Positions 1 to 6,282 of a stretch of DNA of 10,883 bases are shown here, one piece after another. Every line of letters starts with the position of its first letter. The stretch's first letter is position 1. The DNA is taken from positions 1-10,883 of the forward strand of contig JAQWBK010000051.1 of the NCBI GenBank assembly GCA_028706415.1, in the 5' to 3' direction. This DNA comes from Oscillospiraceae bacterium (lineage in GTDB: Bacteria > Bacillota > Clostridia > Oscillospirales > Acutalibacteraceae). The translations under genes were made by a program, and so were the position numbers. Under the pieces are notes generated by a model, which was not told the DNA's origin, did not search any database, and saw nothing but the letters and a program-made list of their open reading frames with translations.

Positions 1-300
1 TATTTAAAGGCACTGGAGCTGTTTGTGCAAAATCATCAGCAGGGAAAGCCGGTTCGAAGTTTGGGTGTTCGTGCTTGCAACCTTTCGGCACGGCAGTATA
101 TCCAAACCTCTTTCATGCCTTCCGTACAGAAGGTACAGCGGCGCGAGACAATTGATGATGTTCTTGACAAGCTGCGTTTCAGATTTGGAAATAAAATCAT
201 CCGGCGCGGAATCATGCTGTCCGACACAGAATTGTCGGCACTTGATCCGCAAACCTCCCACCCTAATCTGATATTATCAATGGTACACAGTCAAAAGTAA
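1..300 (+). CDS. dinB: Y-family DNA polymerase (DinB/UmuC-like), C-terminal part only
   Basis: Reading frame 1 is open from the first base to a TAA at 298-300, giving 99 residues; the start lies upstream of the window. The sequence matches the tail of clostridial Y-family translesion polymerases, which copy past damaged template bases at low fidelity. Visible features are the little-finger signature RSLGVRACNLS (about residues 20-30), then the pattern TIDDVLDKLRFRFGNKIIRRG and a LSDTELSALDP tail. The palm and finger domains with the catalytic acidic residues are outside the window, so activity cannot be judged. I see no clear QxxLF-type clamp-binding motif where these proteins often carry one. 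A small gene on the same strand follows after 46 bases and is probably cotranscribed. The family call comes from recognising motifs; DinB versus another Y-family branch is less certain. Confidence 0.8.
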   Translation, partial: YLKALELFVQNHQQGKPVRSLGVRACNLSARQYIQTSFMPSVQKVQRRETIDDVLDKLRFRFGNKIIRRGIMLSDTELSALDPQTSHPNLILSMVHSQK

Positions 301-346
301 AGAAACCTAACCATCGGCTTGGAAAATATGAAAGGCGGGGATATTT

Positions 347-607
347 TTGGGTAAAAAATTTATTGATGTTGCTGCCCATTTTGACACAGACGGAAAAATA
401 ATTCCCGTCATGTTCTGGTGGGATGACGGGAAAAGTTACCGAATAGATCGGGTACTTGATATCCGCCGCTCGGCAAGCCTTAAAGCGGGCGGCACAGGTA
501 TACGCTACACCTGTCGCATACTCGGTAAAAACAGATATTTATATTATGATGATTACACAACAAAATGGTTTGTCGAGATACCCGACAATTTTTATAGCAC
601 ATGGTAA
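347..607 (+). CDS. Small conserved-looking protein downstream of Y-family polymerase, function unknown
   Basis: This encodes 86 residues from a TTG start at 347. No other start is possible because an in-frame TGA lies at 329-331 and no ATG or GTG occurs between. A purine-rich ribosome binding site (AAAGGCGGGG, 331-340) sits 6 bases upstream. The protein has no signal peptide or membrane segment. It looks like a compact beta-rich domain: an N-terminal strand with AHFDTDGKIIP (residues 10-20), an acidic aromatic stretch FWWDDGKSYRIDRVLDIR (23-40), a basic glycine-rich segment ASLKAGGTGIRYTCRI (43-58), and an aromatic tail. From memory, similar small proteins follow dinB-type genes in other Clostridia, but I cannot name a family and did not search. 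Placement suggests a role tied to the polymerase, such as an accessory or DNA-binding factor; this is inference. A nearby ATG at 328 opens a reading frame of only 8 codons and is not the start. Confidence 0.75.
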   Translation: MGKKFIDVAAHFDTDGKIIPVMFWWDDGKSYRIDRVLDIRRSASLKAGGTGIRYTCRILGKNRYLYYDDYTTKWFVEIPDNFYSTW

Positions 608-617
608 TTTTATTACC
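603..617. terminator. Short perfect inverted repeat over two convergent stop codons
   Basis: GGTAAT and ATTACC (603-608 and 612-617) form a 6-bp stem with a TTT loop. The TAA stop of the small plus-strand gene and the TAA stop of the minus-strand SGNH hydrolase each lie inside one arm. There is no GC-rich stem or T-run on either side, so at best it is a weak bidirectional terminator; it may simply reflect two facing stop codons. Confidence 0.3.
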
Positions 618-1230
618 TATTTAACAGCTTTGAAAGGGCATCAAGATAATTCTCGGCAATAAATTTTGCCCCTTCTTTGGTGGGGTGAACCCCATCGGCA
701 GCCCAATACTCGGGAGGGTTATCAATGCAGGCTGCGGCAAAAATGCCGTCCATAGGAATGAATATATCGGCAAACTCCCGCGCAAGTCTGCGTACCGCAT
801 CAATTTTCGGATTTAAATCGCTCCGCCATTTATCCTTGTTGGGTTCATTATGCAAAAGGAAGGGCTCGATCATTATAATCTTAGCGTTTGTATTCTTCTT
901 TATATCCTCAAGAAGTAAACGGTAATTTGCTTCAAACTTCTCGGCTGTTGTTGGATCGTTATTATCGAAAGCACGCCATGTATCGTTAACCCCAATAAGA
1001 ACAGAAACAATATCAGGCTGTATATCAATAAAATCCTTTTGTCGGCGGTCAACAAGATCGATAACCCTGTTACCGCTTATTCCTAAATTAATAAATTCCC
1101 AATTAATATCCGAGAATTTAGTATTAATAAGCTCGGCAGTAAAATTCGGATAGCCATTTCCCAGCCGGTGCGGATCAACACGGTCGCGTCCGGCATCTGT
1201 TATGCTGTCCCCCTGGAATAATAAGCGCAT
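613..1230 (-). CDS. SGNH/GDSL-family hydrolase (probable cytoplasmic acyl esterase)
   Basis: This encodes 205 residues from an ATG at 1230, with a good ribosome binding site AAGGAGT 7 bases upstream (reverse complement of 1238-1244). All SGNH blocks are present: block I QGDSIT with nucleophile Ser9, block II LGISGNR with Gly50/Gly53, block III GVND with Asn82, and block V ADGVHPT with Asp179 and His182. The family hydrolyses ester bonds, often acetyl groups on sugars or lipids. There is no signal peptide or membrane anchor, so it should act in the cytoplasm. It is the last gene of a three-gene minus-strand operon, 19 bases after the HAD phosphatase gene. Downstream of the epimerase and phosphatase, deacylation of a sugar derivative is a reasonable guess, but the substrate cannot be read from the sequence. 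Confidence 0.88.
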   Translation of the reverse strand: MRLLFQGDSITDAGRDRVDPHRLGNGYPNFTAELINTKFSDINWEFINLGISGNRVIDLVDRRQKDFIDIQPDIVSVLIGVNDTWRAFDNNDPTTAEKFEANYRLLLEDIKKNTNAKIIMIEPFLLHNEPNKDKWRSDLNPKIDAVRRLAREFADIFIPMDGIFAAACIDNPPEYWAADGVHPTKEGAKFIAENYLDALSKLLNR

Positions 1231-1249
1231 AATTTAGACTCCTTTATAT

Positions 1250-1909
1250 TTATAATAATTCAACCTGCAAAATATCCCATGGACTTTCAAAAATATAATC
1301 TGCCCTGGCCGAAATGAGCTCATCTTTGCTGCGAAATCCCCATGTGACCCCTGCGCATTTCATACCTGCATTTTTGGCAGTATACATATCCACATCCGAA
1401 TCTCCGATAAACAGGGAGTTTCCTGGAGTGGCCTTAACCGACGCCAAAGCATCAAGGGTTAGCCCCGGATCGGGTTTTGTTTTCCGCCCCTCCCTAACTC
1501 CGTATACCCCACTGAACAAATTTTTGCCGTATAGTTCAGCCGTAATTACCTGTGCTTGTGTGTCAGGTTTATTTGTTACAACAAGCAGTTTTACACCGGA
1601 TTTTTTAAGTGTGGAAAGGATTTTATTCATACCCTTATAGGCTTTTGTAAATCTCAGGCAGTCTCTATTGTAAAAAAATATAAAATCAGATAAAACCTGT
1701 TCAACCAATTCTTTATTTTCTTCTCTTGTTGCTCTTTCGACAAGCCTTTTGGCACCATTTCCGACCATACTCTTATATTCATCACAATTATACGGCCGGT
1801 ATCCATTCTTTATCAGCGCGGAATTGCAGGCATCTGCCAGATCCCGTAATGTATCCGCAATGGTACCATCTAAATCCAACACAACAGCATCCCATTTATA
1901 ATCCGCCAT
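1250..1909 (-). CDS. HAD-superfamily phosphatase, phosphoglycolate phosphatase-like
   Basis: This encodes 219 residues and carries the four HAD motifs: motif I VLDLDGT (Asp12 nucleophile, Asp14 acid/base), motif II VVTNK (Thr112), motif III Lys145 in KTKPDP, and motif IV GDSDVD (169-174) for magnesium. An alpha-helical C1 cap with VGNGAKRLVERA (about 49-60) places it near phosphoglycolate phosphatase (Gph) and similar enzymes that remove phosphate from small organic phosphates. Related HAD enzymes with this layout act on various sugar phosphates, so the substrate is open. Its ATG shares one base with the TAA of the upstream epimerase gene (TAATG at 1907-1911), and no separate ribosome binding site is visible. 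Translation therefore probably depends on the upstream gene by termination-reinitiation. Confidence 0.88.
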   Translation of the reverse strand: MADYKWDAVVLDLDGTIADTLRDLADACNSALIKNGYRPYNCDEYKSMVGNGAKRLVERATREENKELVEQVLSDFIFFYNRDCLRFTKAYKGMNKILSTLKKSGVKLLVVTNKPDTQAQVITAELYGKNLFSGVYGVREGRKTKPDPGLTLDALASVKATPGNSLFIGDSDVDMYTAKNAGMKCAGVTWGFRSKDELISARADYIFESPWDILQVELL

Positions 1910-2799
1910 TAAAAGACGGTAACCGTATATGAAACGGTTCCTTCCTCCCCCGGATTTAAGAAACGCATTCCGCGTTTATTCTCGAATATATCATCTTCGC
2001 TTTCTAATGTGGCGGTTCCGGTCCATGGCTCCAGACAAACAAAGGGGCTGTCCTTTACCGGAGACCATACGGCGAAATATTCCATGCCACTGAAATCCAT
2101 TTGCACACCATGACCGCTCTTTTCGGAATAAAGTTTAACCTTGCGTGATTTTAAATCGTCAAACACCAAAGCGTCTTTTCTGAACAGCTCATGATCAAGA
2201 CGGAAGCTGCTTTGACTGGTTAATAATCTTCTGGTTTTGGTGAGTATTAAGCCGGTTTCTAAATCAACATAGCGGCAATCGGCGGTTTCGGGCATTTCAA
2301 ACTCAACCAGATAATCTCCAAACTCCTCCCCCTGTACCAAGGGAATGTTAAAAGCCGGGTGCCCGCCTATGCAATACGGCATAACACAATCCCCGGTATT
2401 CAAGACCGAAAAGGTTGTAGTAAGCGAATTGTTGTCTAGTTTATAGCTTACCCGTAAAAGAAAATCATAAGGGTAATCATTTTTGGTTTCGGGGCTTGAA
2501 GCCAGCATAAGGGTGACCAAATCATCCCCCTTTATCTCGGTTGTCCACTCCTGAAAGCGTGCAAAGCCGTGGCGGACAAGCTTTACTTCACCCATTTTGG
2601 AATCGGCTTTTCCGCCGCGTAATGCACCCACAATTGGAAACAATATCGGAGAACGACCTTTCCAATATTCGGGTTTCCCGTCCCAAAGGTAGTTAATTCC
2701 GTTTTCAGCACGGACAGAATATAATTCTGCCCCCAGACTGTTTACCGAGATATCAATGTTATTGTTTTTTATGTTGATAATCAGATTAACCATCTCCAT
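1909..2799 (-). CDS. Aldose 1-epimerase family protein (LacX-like)
   Basis: This encodes 296 residues, about the family length. Mutarotase-fold proteins interconvert the alpha and beta anomers of sugars or hexose phosphates. The LacX-like branch is suggested by RSPILFPIVGAL (49-60), RHGFAR (76-81, His77), IGGHPAFNIPL (144-154, His147 as likely acid) and VCLEPWTG (254-261, Glu257 as likely base). It is soluble, with no signal peptide. The exact start is uncertain: ATG at 2799 and ATG at 2793 are both in frame, and GGAG overlaps the first codons rather than preceding them, so neither has a well-placed ribosome binding site. The predicted promoter leaves a leader of only about 11 bases for the 2799 start. 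It is the first gene of the minus-strand operon. The physiological sugar is not identifiable; LacX-type proteins are poorly characterised. Confidence 0.88.
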   Translation of the reverse strand: MEMVNLIINIKNNNIDISVNSLGAELYSVRAENGINYLWDGKPEYWKGRSPILFPIVGALRGGKADSKMGEVKLVRHGFARFQEWTTEIKGDDLVTLMLASSPETKNDYPYDFLLRVSYKLDNNSLTTTFSVLNTGDCVMPYCIGGHPAFNIPLVQGEEFGDYLVEFEMPETADCRYVDLETGLILTKTRRLLTSQSSFRLDHELFRKDALVFDDLKSRKVKLYSEKSGHGVQMDFSGMEYFAVWSPVKDSPFVCLEPWTGTATLESEDDIFENKRGMRFLNPGEEGTVSYTVTVF

Positions 2800-2816
2800 T
2801 AATTTTATTCTTAGAT

Positions 2817-2845
2817 ATGATAACCCTGTTATAGTTTAAGGTCAA
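2817..2845 (-). promoter_or_regulatory. Sigma-A-like promoter for the epimerase-HAD-SGNH operon
   Basis: Read on the minus strand, TTGACC (2845-2840) and TATCAT (2822-2817) are separated by exactly 17 bases. Transcription would begin near 2810, about 11 bases before the ATG at 2799. The match to consensus is good and the position is right for the operon. The very short leader is unusual and raises the possibility of near-leaderless translation. Confidence 0.65.
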
Positions 2846-2852
2846 GCTAAAA

Positions 2853-2866
2853 CAAGATATATCTTG
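2853..2866. promoter_or_regulatory. Perfect 14-bp palindrome between divergent promoters, candidate operator
   Basis: CAAGATATATCTTG is fully self-complementary. It lies 7 bases beyond the -35 box of the minus-strand promoter and 19 bases before the -35 box of the plus-strand promoter, roughly centred at -50 and -61 from the two predicted start sites. A dimeric regulator binding here could affect both promoters. No regulator gene is next to it and I do not recognise the site as a known operator. Confidence 0.4.
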
Positions 2867-2885
2867 CCACATTTTTATATTATTA

Positions 2886-2914
2886 TTGACAATGCCATTA
2901 TATACTGTTACACT
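2886..2914 (+). promoter_or_regulatory. Sigma-A-like promoter for DAHP synthase
   Basis: TTGACA (2886-2891) is a perfect -35 box, followed after 17 bases by TACACT (2909-2914). The start site would be near 2921, giving a leader of about 33 bases. That is too short for a T-box, riboswitch or attenuator, so control would be at initiation or on the enzyme. The promoter lies downstream of the in-frame TTG at 2864, which argues that translation starts at 2954. Confidence 0.7.
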
Positions 2915-2953
2915 TTAAAGCGTAAAAGAGACGGTGAAAGGTGCGAATTATAT

Positions 2954-3979
2954 ATGATCGTAATTTTGAAGCAAAATACCGAAAATGCCAGAATTGAAAT
3001 GCTGATTAATAAAATTGAAAAGATGGGGCTTTCATGCCATTACAGCGCCGGAGCACACACCACTATTTTGGGAATAATCGGCGATACCTCTACGGTTGAC
3101 ATTAATTTGTTACGCGCAAACGAAATTGTAGAGGATGTAAAGCGCGTTTCCGAACCATATAAGGCGGTAAACCGCAAATTTCAGCCCGAGGACACCATTG
3201 TGCGCATTCCAGGCAGTGAAGGCAAGGAGGTCTGTATAGGTGGTGACTTTTTCTGTGTTATTGCAGGGCCTTGCTCGGTCGAGAGTGAGGAGCAGATAGT
3301 ATCAATTGCAAAAGATGTCAAAAAAAGCGGTGCCACCCTGCTGCGAGGAGGGGCTTTCAAGCCGCGTACCTCCCCCTATGCGTTTCAGGGGCTGCACTCC
3401 CAAGGGCTGGAGCTGCTGCTAACCGCCAAACAGGAAACAGGACTACCGATTGTATCTGAAATAATGGATTTATCGCATTTAGATCTGTTTAGAGATGTTG
3501 ATGTAATACAGGTCGGGGCGCGGAATATGCAGAATTTTAGTATGTTAAAAGCCCTGGGACATTGCGGAAAACCCGTCTTGTTAAAACGGGGTCTTGCAAA
3601 TACAATAGAGGAATTTTTAATGAGTGCCGAATATATTATGGCGGGCGGTAATTCACAGGTTATTTTATGTGAACGCGGAATCAGAACCTTTGAAACATTT
3701 ACCCGCAACACCTTGGATATTTCGGCAGTGCCTGTTCTAAATCATTTGTCGCATTTGCCGGTTATGGTTGACCCCAGCCATGCCGCCGGACTTCCGTGGT
3801 TAATCAACCCGCTGTCCAAAGCCTCTGTTGCAGCCGGAGCTGACGGCCTTATGATTGAGGTGCATAATAATCCCTCTGCTGCTCTGAGCGACGGCGCTCA
3901 ATCCCTTACACCGGCTCAATTCAATTCAACCATGGATGTGATAAAATCACAGGTATTATTTGAGGGAAAACAGATATAG
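2954..3979 (+). CDS. aroF: 3-deoxy-7-phosphoheptulonate (DAHP) synthase, AroF type with N-terminal regulatory domain
   Basis: This enzyme joins phosphoenolpyruvate and erythrose 4-phosphate, the first step of the shikimate route to aromatic amino acids. From ATG 2954 it has 341 residues. A ribosome binding site AAAGGTG lies at 2937-2943, 10 bases upstream. The frame is open back to a TTG at 2864, but that precedes the predicted promoter, and homologues begin with MIV-like residues. Residues 1-70 form a ferredoxin-like/ACT-like domain (MIVILKQ..., then YKAVNRKFQPEDTIV), which in the Thermotoga enzyme mediates feedback inhibition. The barrel carries AGPCSVES (Cys107), RGGAFKPRTSPYAFQG (131-146), QVGARNMQN (186-194), LKRG (210-213), ERGIRTFE (240-247), DPSHAAG (His275), Glu302 and Asp313. 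Cys107, His275, Glu302 and Asp313 correspond to the metal ligands. It is complete and apparently transcribed alone. Confidence 0.95.
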   Translation: MIVILKQNTENARIEMLINKIEKMGLSCHYSAGAHTTILGIIGDTSTVDINLLRANEIVEDVKRVSEPYKAVNRKFQPEDTIVRIPGSEGKEVCIGGDFFCVIAGPCSVESEEQIVSIAKDVKKSGATLLRGGAFKPRTSPYAFQGLHSQGLELLLTAKQETGLPIVSEIMDLSHLDLFRDVDVIQVGARNMQNFSMLKALGHCGKPVLLKRGLANTIEEFLMSAEYIMAGGNSQVILCERGIRTFETFTRNTLDISAVPVLNHLSHLPVMVDPSHAAGLPWLINPLSKASVAAGADGLMIEVHNNPSAALSDGAQSLTPAQFNSTMDVIKSQVLFEGKQI

Positions 3980-3989
3980 GTGACCTATA
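3975..3989. repeat. 15-bp inverted repeat over the DAHP synthase stop codon
   Basis: TATAGGT and ACCTATA flank a single G at 3982, and the TAG stop is inside the left arm. A one-base centre fits a protein-binding palindrome better than an RNA hairpin. It may be chance. It lies in the 23-base gap between two convergent genes. Confidence 0.3.
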
Positions 3990-3997
3990 GTTATTTT

Positions 3998-4013
3998 GGC
4001 AATTATCTTTGCC
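3998..4013 (+). terminator. Weak hairpin after DAHP synthase
   Basis: GGCAA (3998-4002) and TTGCC (4009-4013) form a 5-bp stem with a 6-base loop, followed by TTTCTCT. It is placed where a terminator for the plus-strand gene would be expected and overlaps the 3' end of the convergent ATP-grasp gene. The stem is short and the T-run is broken, so this is a weak candidate. Confidence 0.25.
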
Positions 4014-4887
4014 TTTCTCTGGCAAGCACCGAATCAATTATTGCGCCCGCCACATCAACCCCGCTACAGGCTGAAATGGCCTGCATGTGTGCGTTTGAAT
4101 TTACCTCGCACACAAGGGGCTCACCCTCATCCCCTATAAGAATATCCACACCGGCAAAAAGTGCCCCCAGTATATTGCAGCAGCGTACCGCAAGTTCCTT
4201 CTGCTCTGCCGACGGAACATATTTCTCGGCCATACCCCCGTTACCCACATTTGCACGAAAATCAGTTTCCGAGCGTCGCCGCATTGCGGCAACCGGTTGG
4301 CCGTCAACAATGTATATTCTGATATCAGTACCTGCATTTGCTTTAATGAACTGCTGACAGATAAATGGACGAGCGGCCATTTTATCAGTCAGCAGTTTTA
4401 ATTCGTCCATATCATGAGCAAGATAAACCTGCCCGCCAAGCGAGCCAAAACACTCTTTTACAACCATGGGGAAGCCCATAATTGTGGCTGCCCTGTTTAA
4501 AAAGTATTGGGACGGTTTTTCATCCATATGCACATAGGTCATGGGGGCAACTATGGTTTTGGGCATGGGGATATCCTCGGCCGCCAGCTTTATGTGTGTG
4601 GCAGCCTTATCGTCGCAAACTGCCACGGTATCGGCAGAATTATATAATCTTATCCCGATTGTTTCCATTGCCCTTGCCAGCCGCACATCCTTGTCCCAGA
4701 ACAGAGCAAAATCGCTGACATCAAAATCGGGGATGCTTAATTTACCGTCAAACTCAACCGCCGTTTCGGTATTGGCAAACGGTATCAGGTTAATTCCCCG
4801 CTGCTCGGCAGCATTCAGTAAATGAATGACGGGATTGGGGAGGCTGTCTGCATTCCAATATCCGTTATAAATTATATAACCTGCCAT
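4003..4887 (-). CDS. RimK-like ATP-grasp ligase, substrate unknown
   Basis: This encodes 294 residues, starting at ATG 4887 with GGAG 8 bases upstream. ATP-grasp enzymes activate a carboxylate as an acyl phosphate and join it to an amine or thiol. The RimK/LysX-type core is evident: MVVKECFGSLGGQV (141-154, Lys144 and the glycine loop), CQQFIKANAGTDIRIYIV (177-194, Arg190), RRRSETDFRANVGNGG (203-218), AGVDIL (245-250, Asp248) and VCEVNSNAHM (259-268, Glu261 and Asn263 for magnesium). The N-terminal 90 residues form the pre-ATP-grasp domain. RimK relatives add amino acids to proteins, to small carrier proteins or to cofactors; no LysW-like carrier or cofactor gene lies nearby, so the acceptor is not known. 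It follows the CDF transporter gene after 28 bases on the same strand and is probably cotranscribed. Confidence 0.85.
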   Translation of the reverse strand: MAGYIIYNGYWNADSLPNPVIHLLNAAEQRGINLIPFANTETAVEFDGKLSIPDFDVSDFALFWDKDVRLARAMETIGIRLYNSADTVAVCDDKAATHIKLAAEDIPMPKTIVAPMTYVHMDEKPSQYFLNRAATIMGFPMVVKECFGSLGGQVYLAHDMDELKLLTDKMAARPFICQQFIKANAGTDIRIYIVDGQPVAAMRRRSETDFRANVGNGGMAEKYVPSAEQKELAVRCCNILGALFAGVDILIGDEGEPLVCEVNSNAHMQAISACSGVDVAGAIIDSVLARERQR

Positions 4888-4915
4888 TCCGATAGCTCCA
4901 TTTCTGATTACAGTA

Positions 4916-6070
4916 TTATGTATAACTGTGTTCGATTGTTATAACGGTAAAAAGCTGTGGATTGGACTCCTGTACAAGCTGCTCAACCTTCTCGCGTAAA
5001 TCCCGCGTATTCTTATATTTAAAAGGAACAACCAGATCAAAAATCAGGTTGGTATGAGTTTCTCCGAAAACAACCCGAAAATCATGCAGGCTAAGAGATG
5101 GATTAATCCCTTCAAGTATATCGTCAACAAAGGTACGCAGTGCATTTACCCGCTCATCCTTTATATCAACCGGGTCGAGGTGTATACATACGGCAGCATT
5201 ATATTTTTCTGTTATCTCCCTTTCAATGCGGTCAATCAAGTCATGGCTATGCATCAATTCGTCTTCACTTGACACCTCGGCATGTAACGAAACAATACAT
5301 TTTCCGGGGCCGTAATTATGCACAATAAGGTCGTGAAGACCGATAATCCCTTGGTATGCAAGAACCGTATCCTTGATATCTTTAACAAGCTGAGGTGAAG
5401 GGGCTTGACCAAGAAGAGGTGAAACCGTGTCCCTTAATATCGAAACGCCCGACCACATAACAAAGACCGCAACCCCCACACCTACATATCCGTCAATGTT
5501 TATACTGGTAAACCATCCTATAAGAGCTGAAACCAAAACCAGGGTGGTGCAGATAACATCGTTGCGGCTGTCAACCGATGAAGCCACAAGTGCCTCTGAA
5601 TCAATTTCGTCAGCAATTTTGCGATAAAACAATGCCAGCCACAGCTTTATTGCAATGGCGACGACCAGAATAATAATCGTGACCCAGCCGAATTCGGCAG
5701 CGGTCGGGTTAATTATTTTATCCAGGGATGTCCTTACAAGCTCAATTCCCGCAAATAATATCATAATGGCAATAACCATGGTGGTTATGTATTCCATACG
5801 GCCATGCCCAAAAGGATGCTCCTTGTCAGGCGGGGTTGAAGCCAGCCTGAAGCCTACCAGTGTAACGACAGATGAGCCTGCGTCTGACAAATTATTAAAT
5901 CCATCCGCAATAACGGCAATACTTGAGGACAGCAATCCGGCAATAAGCTTAATCAAAAACAGAATAAGGTTTGCCGTAATACCAACAATTCCGGTAAGCC
6001 GGCCGTATGAATGGCGGGTTATCATGCTTTTATTCTTATTTAAAAATATTCTTATCAATAAATTGGTCAT
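4916..6070 (-). CDS. Cation diffusion facilitator (CDF) metal exporter, possibly manganese type
   Basis: This encodes 384 residues, starting at ATG 6070 with GAGG 7 bases upstream. CDF proteins are inner-membrane dimers that export divalent metal ions in exchange for protons. Residues about 25-215 contain the expected hydrophobic segments, with the family motif ADGFNNLSDAGSS (55-67) in TM2, HPFGHGRMEY (85-94) after it, and SVDSRNDVICT (165-175) in TM5. The metal site would be Asn59-x3-Asp63 and Asp167-x3-Asp171. Zinc exporters such as YiiP have a His in TM5, while Asp-x3-Asp in TM5 is typical of manganese-type CDFs, so manganese is the better guess. The C-terminal part (from about 222) holds the cytoplasmic dimer domain and about 80 extra residues, a layout seen in other Firmicutes members. 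The 5' end is near a repeat element at 6118. Confidence 0.92.
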   Translation of the reverse strand: MTNLLIRIFLNKNKSMITRHSYGRLTGIVGITANLILFLIKLIAGLLSSSIAVIADGFNNLSDAGSSVVTLVGFRLASTPPDKEHPFGHGRMEYITTMVIAIMILFAGIELVRTSLDKIINPTAAEFGWVTIIILVVAIAIKLWLALFYRKIADEIDSEALVASSVDSRNDVICTTLVLVSALIGWFTSINIDGYVGVGVAVFVMWSGVSILRDTVSPLLGQAPSPQLVKDIKDTVLAYQGIIGLHDLIVHNYGPGKCIVSLHAEVSSEDELMHSHDLIDRIEREITEKYNAAVCIHLDPVDIKDERVNALRTFVDDILEGINPSLSLHDFRVVFGETHTNLIFDLVVPFKYKNTRDLREKVEQLVQESNPQLFTVITIEHSYT

Positions 6071-6111
6071 AATCCGCCCTCATTTATATTTTATTTGAAA
6101 ATAATTGCTTT

Positions 6112-6117
6112 ATTATA
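6112..6117 (-). promoter_or_regulatory. Possible -10 box for the CDF operon, abutting a repeat element
   Basis: On the minus strand 6117-6112 reads TATAAT, a perfect -10 box about 42 bases before the CDF start. Its -35 region would fall inside the adjacent 165-bp element, and no good -35 match is found at 16-18 bases. It is either a weak promoter or chance in AT-rich DNA. Confidence 0.3.
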
Positions 6118-6282
6118 ATATGGTCACCTCTAAAAACCCCTTCCGGCGTCTTCCGGCACAATTTCCGCCGGACTGCGTCAAACCTCCTCGTAATGCGGAA
6201 AGCATTGCTTCGTCGGCTTTCCTTGCCCGACAAAAATTTTGCTCGGGATCCGTTCAAAACAGGTTTTTAGAGGTGACCATAT
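6118..6282. mobile_element. 165-bp MITE-like element with perfect 21-bp terminal inverted repeats
   Basis: The ends 6118-6138 and 6262-6282 are perfect 21-bp reverse complements (ATATGGTCACC through AAAAACC at the left). Each terminus is the self-complementary ATAT, so this could be a 4-bp target duplication outside 17-bp repeats, or part of the repeat itself. The 123-bp interior codes for nothing convincing but holds three stems: TCCGGCG/CGCCGGA (6142-6148 with 6166-6172), GGAAAGC/GCTTTCC (6197-6203 with 6216-6222), and CCCGACAAAA/TTTTG-C-TCGGG (6226-6235 with 6237-6247, one bulged base). The whole can fold as a multi-branched structure closed by a 21-bp stem. No transposase is present, so it would be non-autonomous. 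A structured RNA is the main alternative. Confidence 0.7.

Noticed and set aside
2864..2953. Upstream extension of the DAHP synthase frame from TTG 2864, adding 30 residues
   Set aside because: It contains the predicted promoter, has no ribosome binding site, and its residues do not fit the family, which begins at the MIVILK-like start (2954).
3980..4357. 125-codon plus-strand ORF opposite the ATP-grasp gene
   Set aside because: It is the antisense shadow of a clear coding gene with all family motifs on the minus strand.
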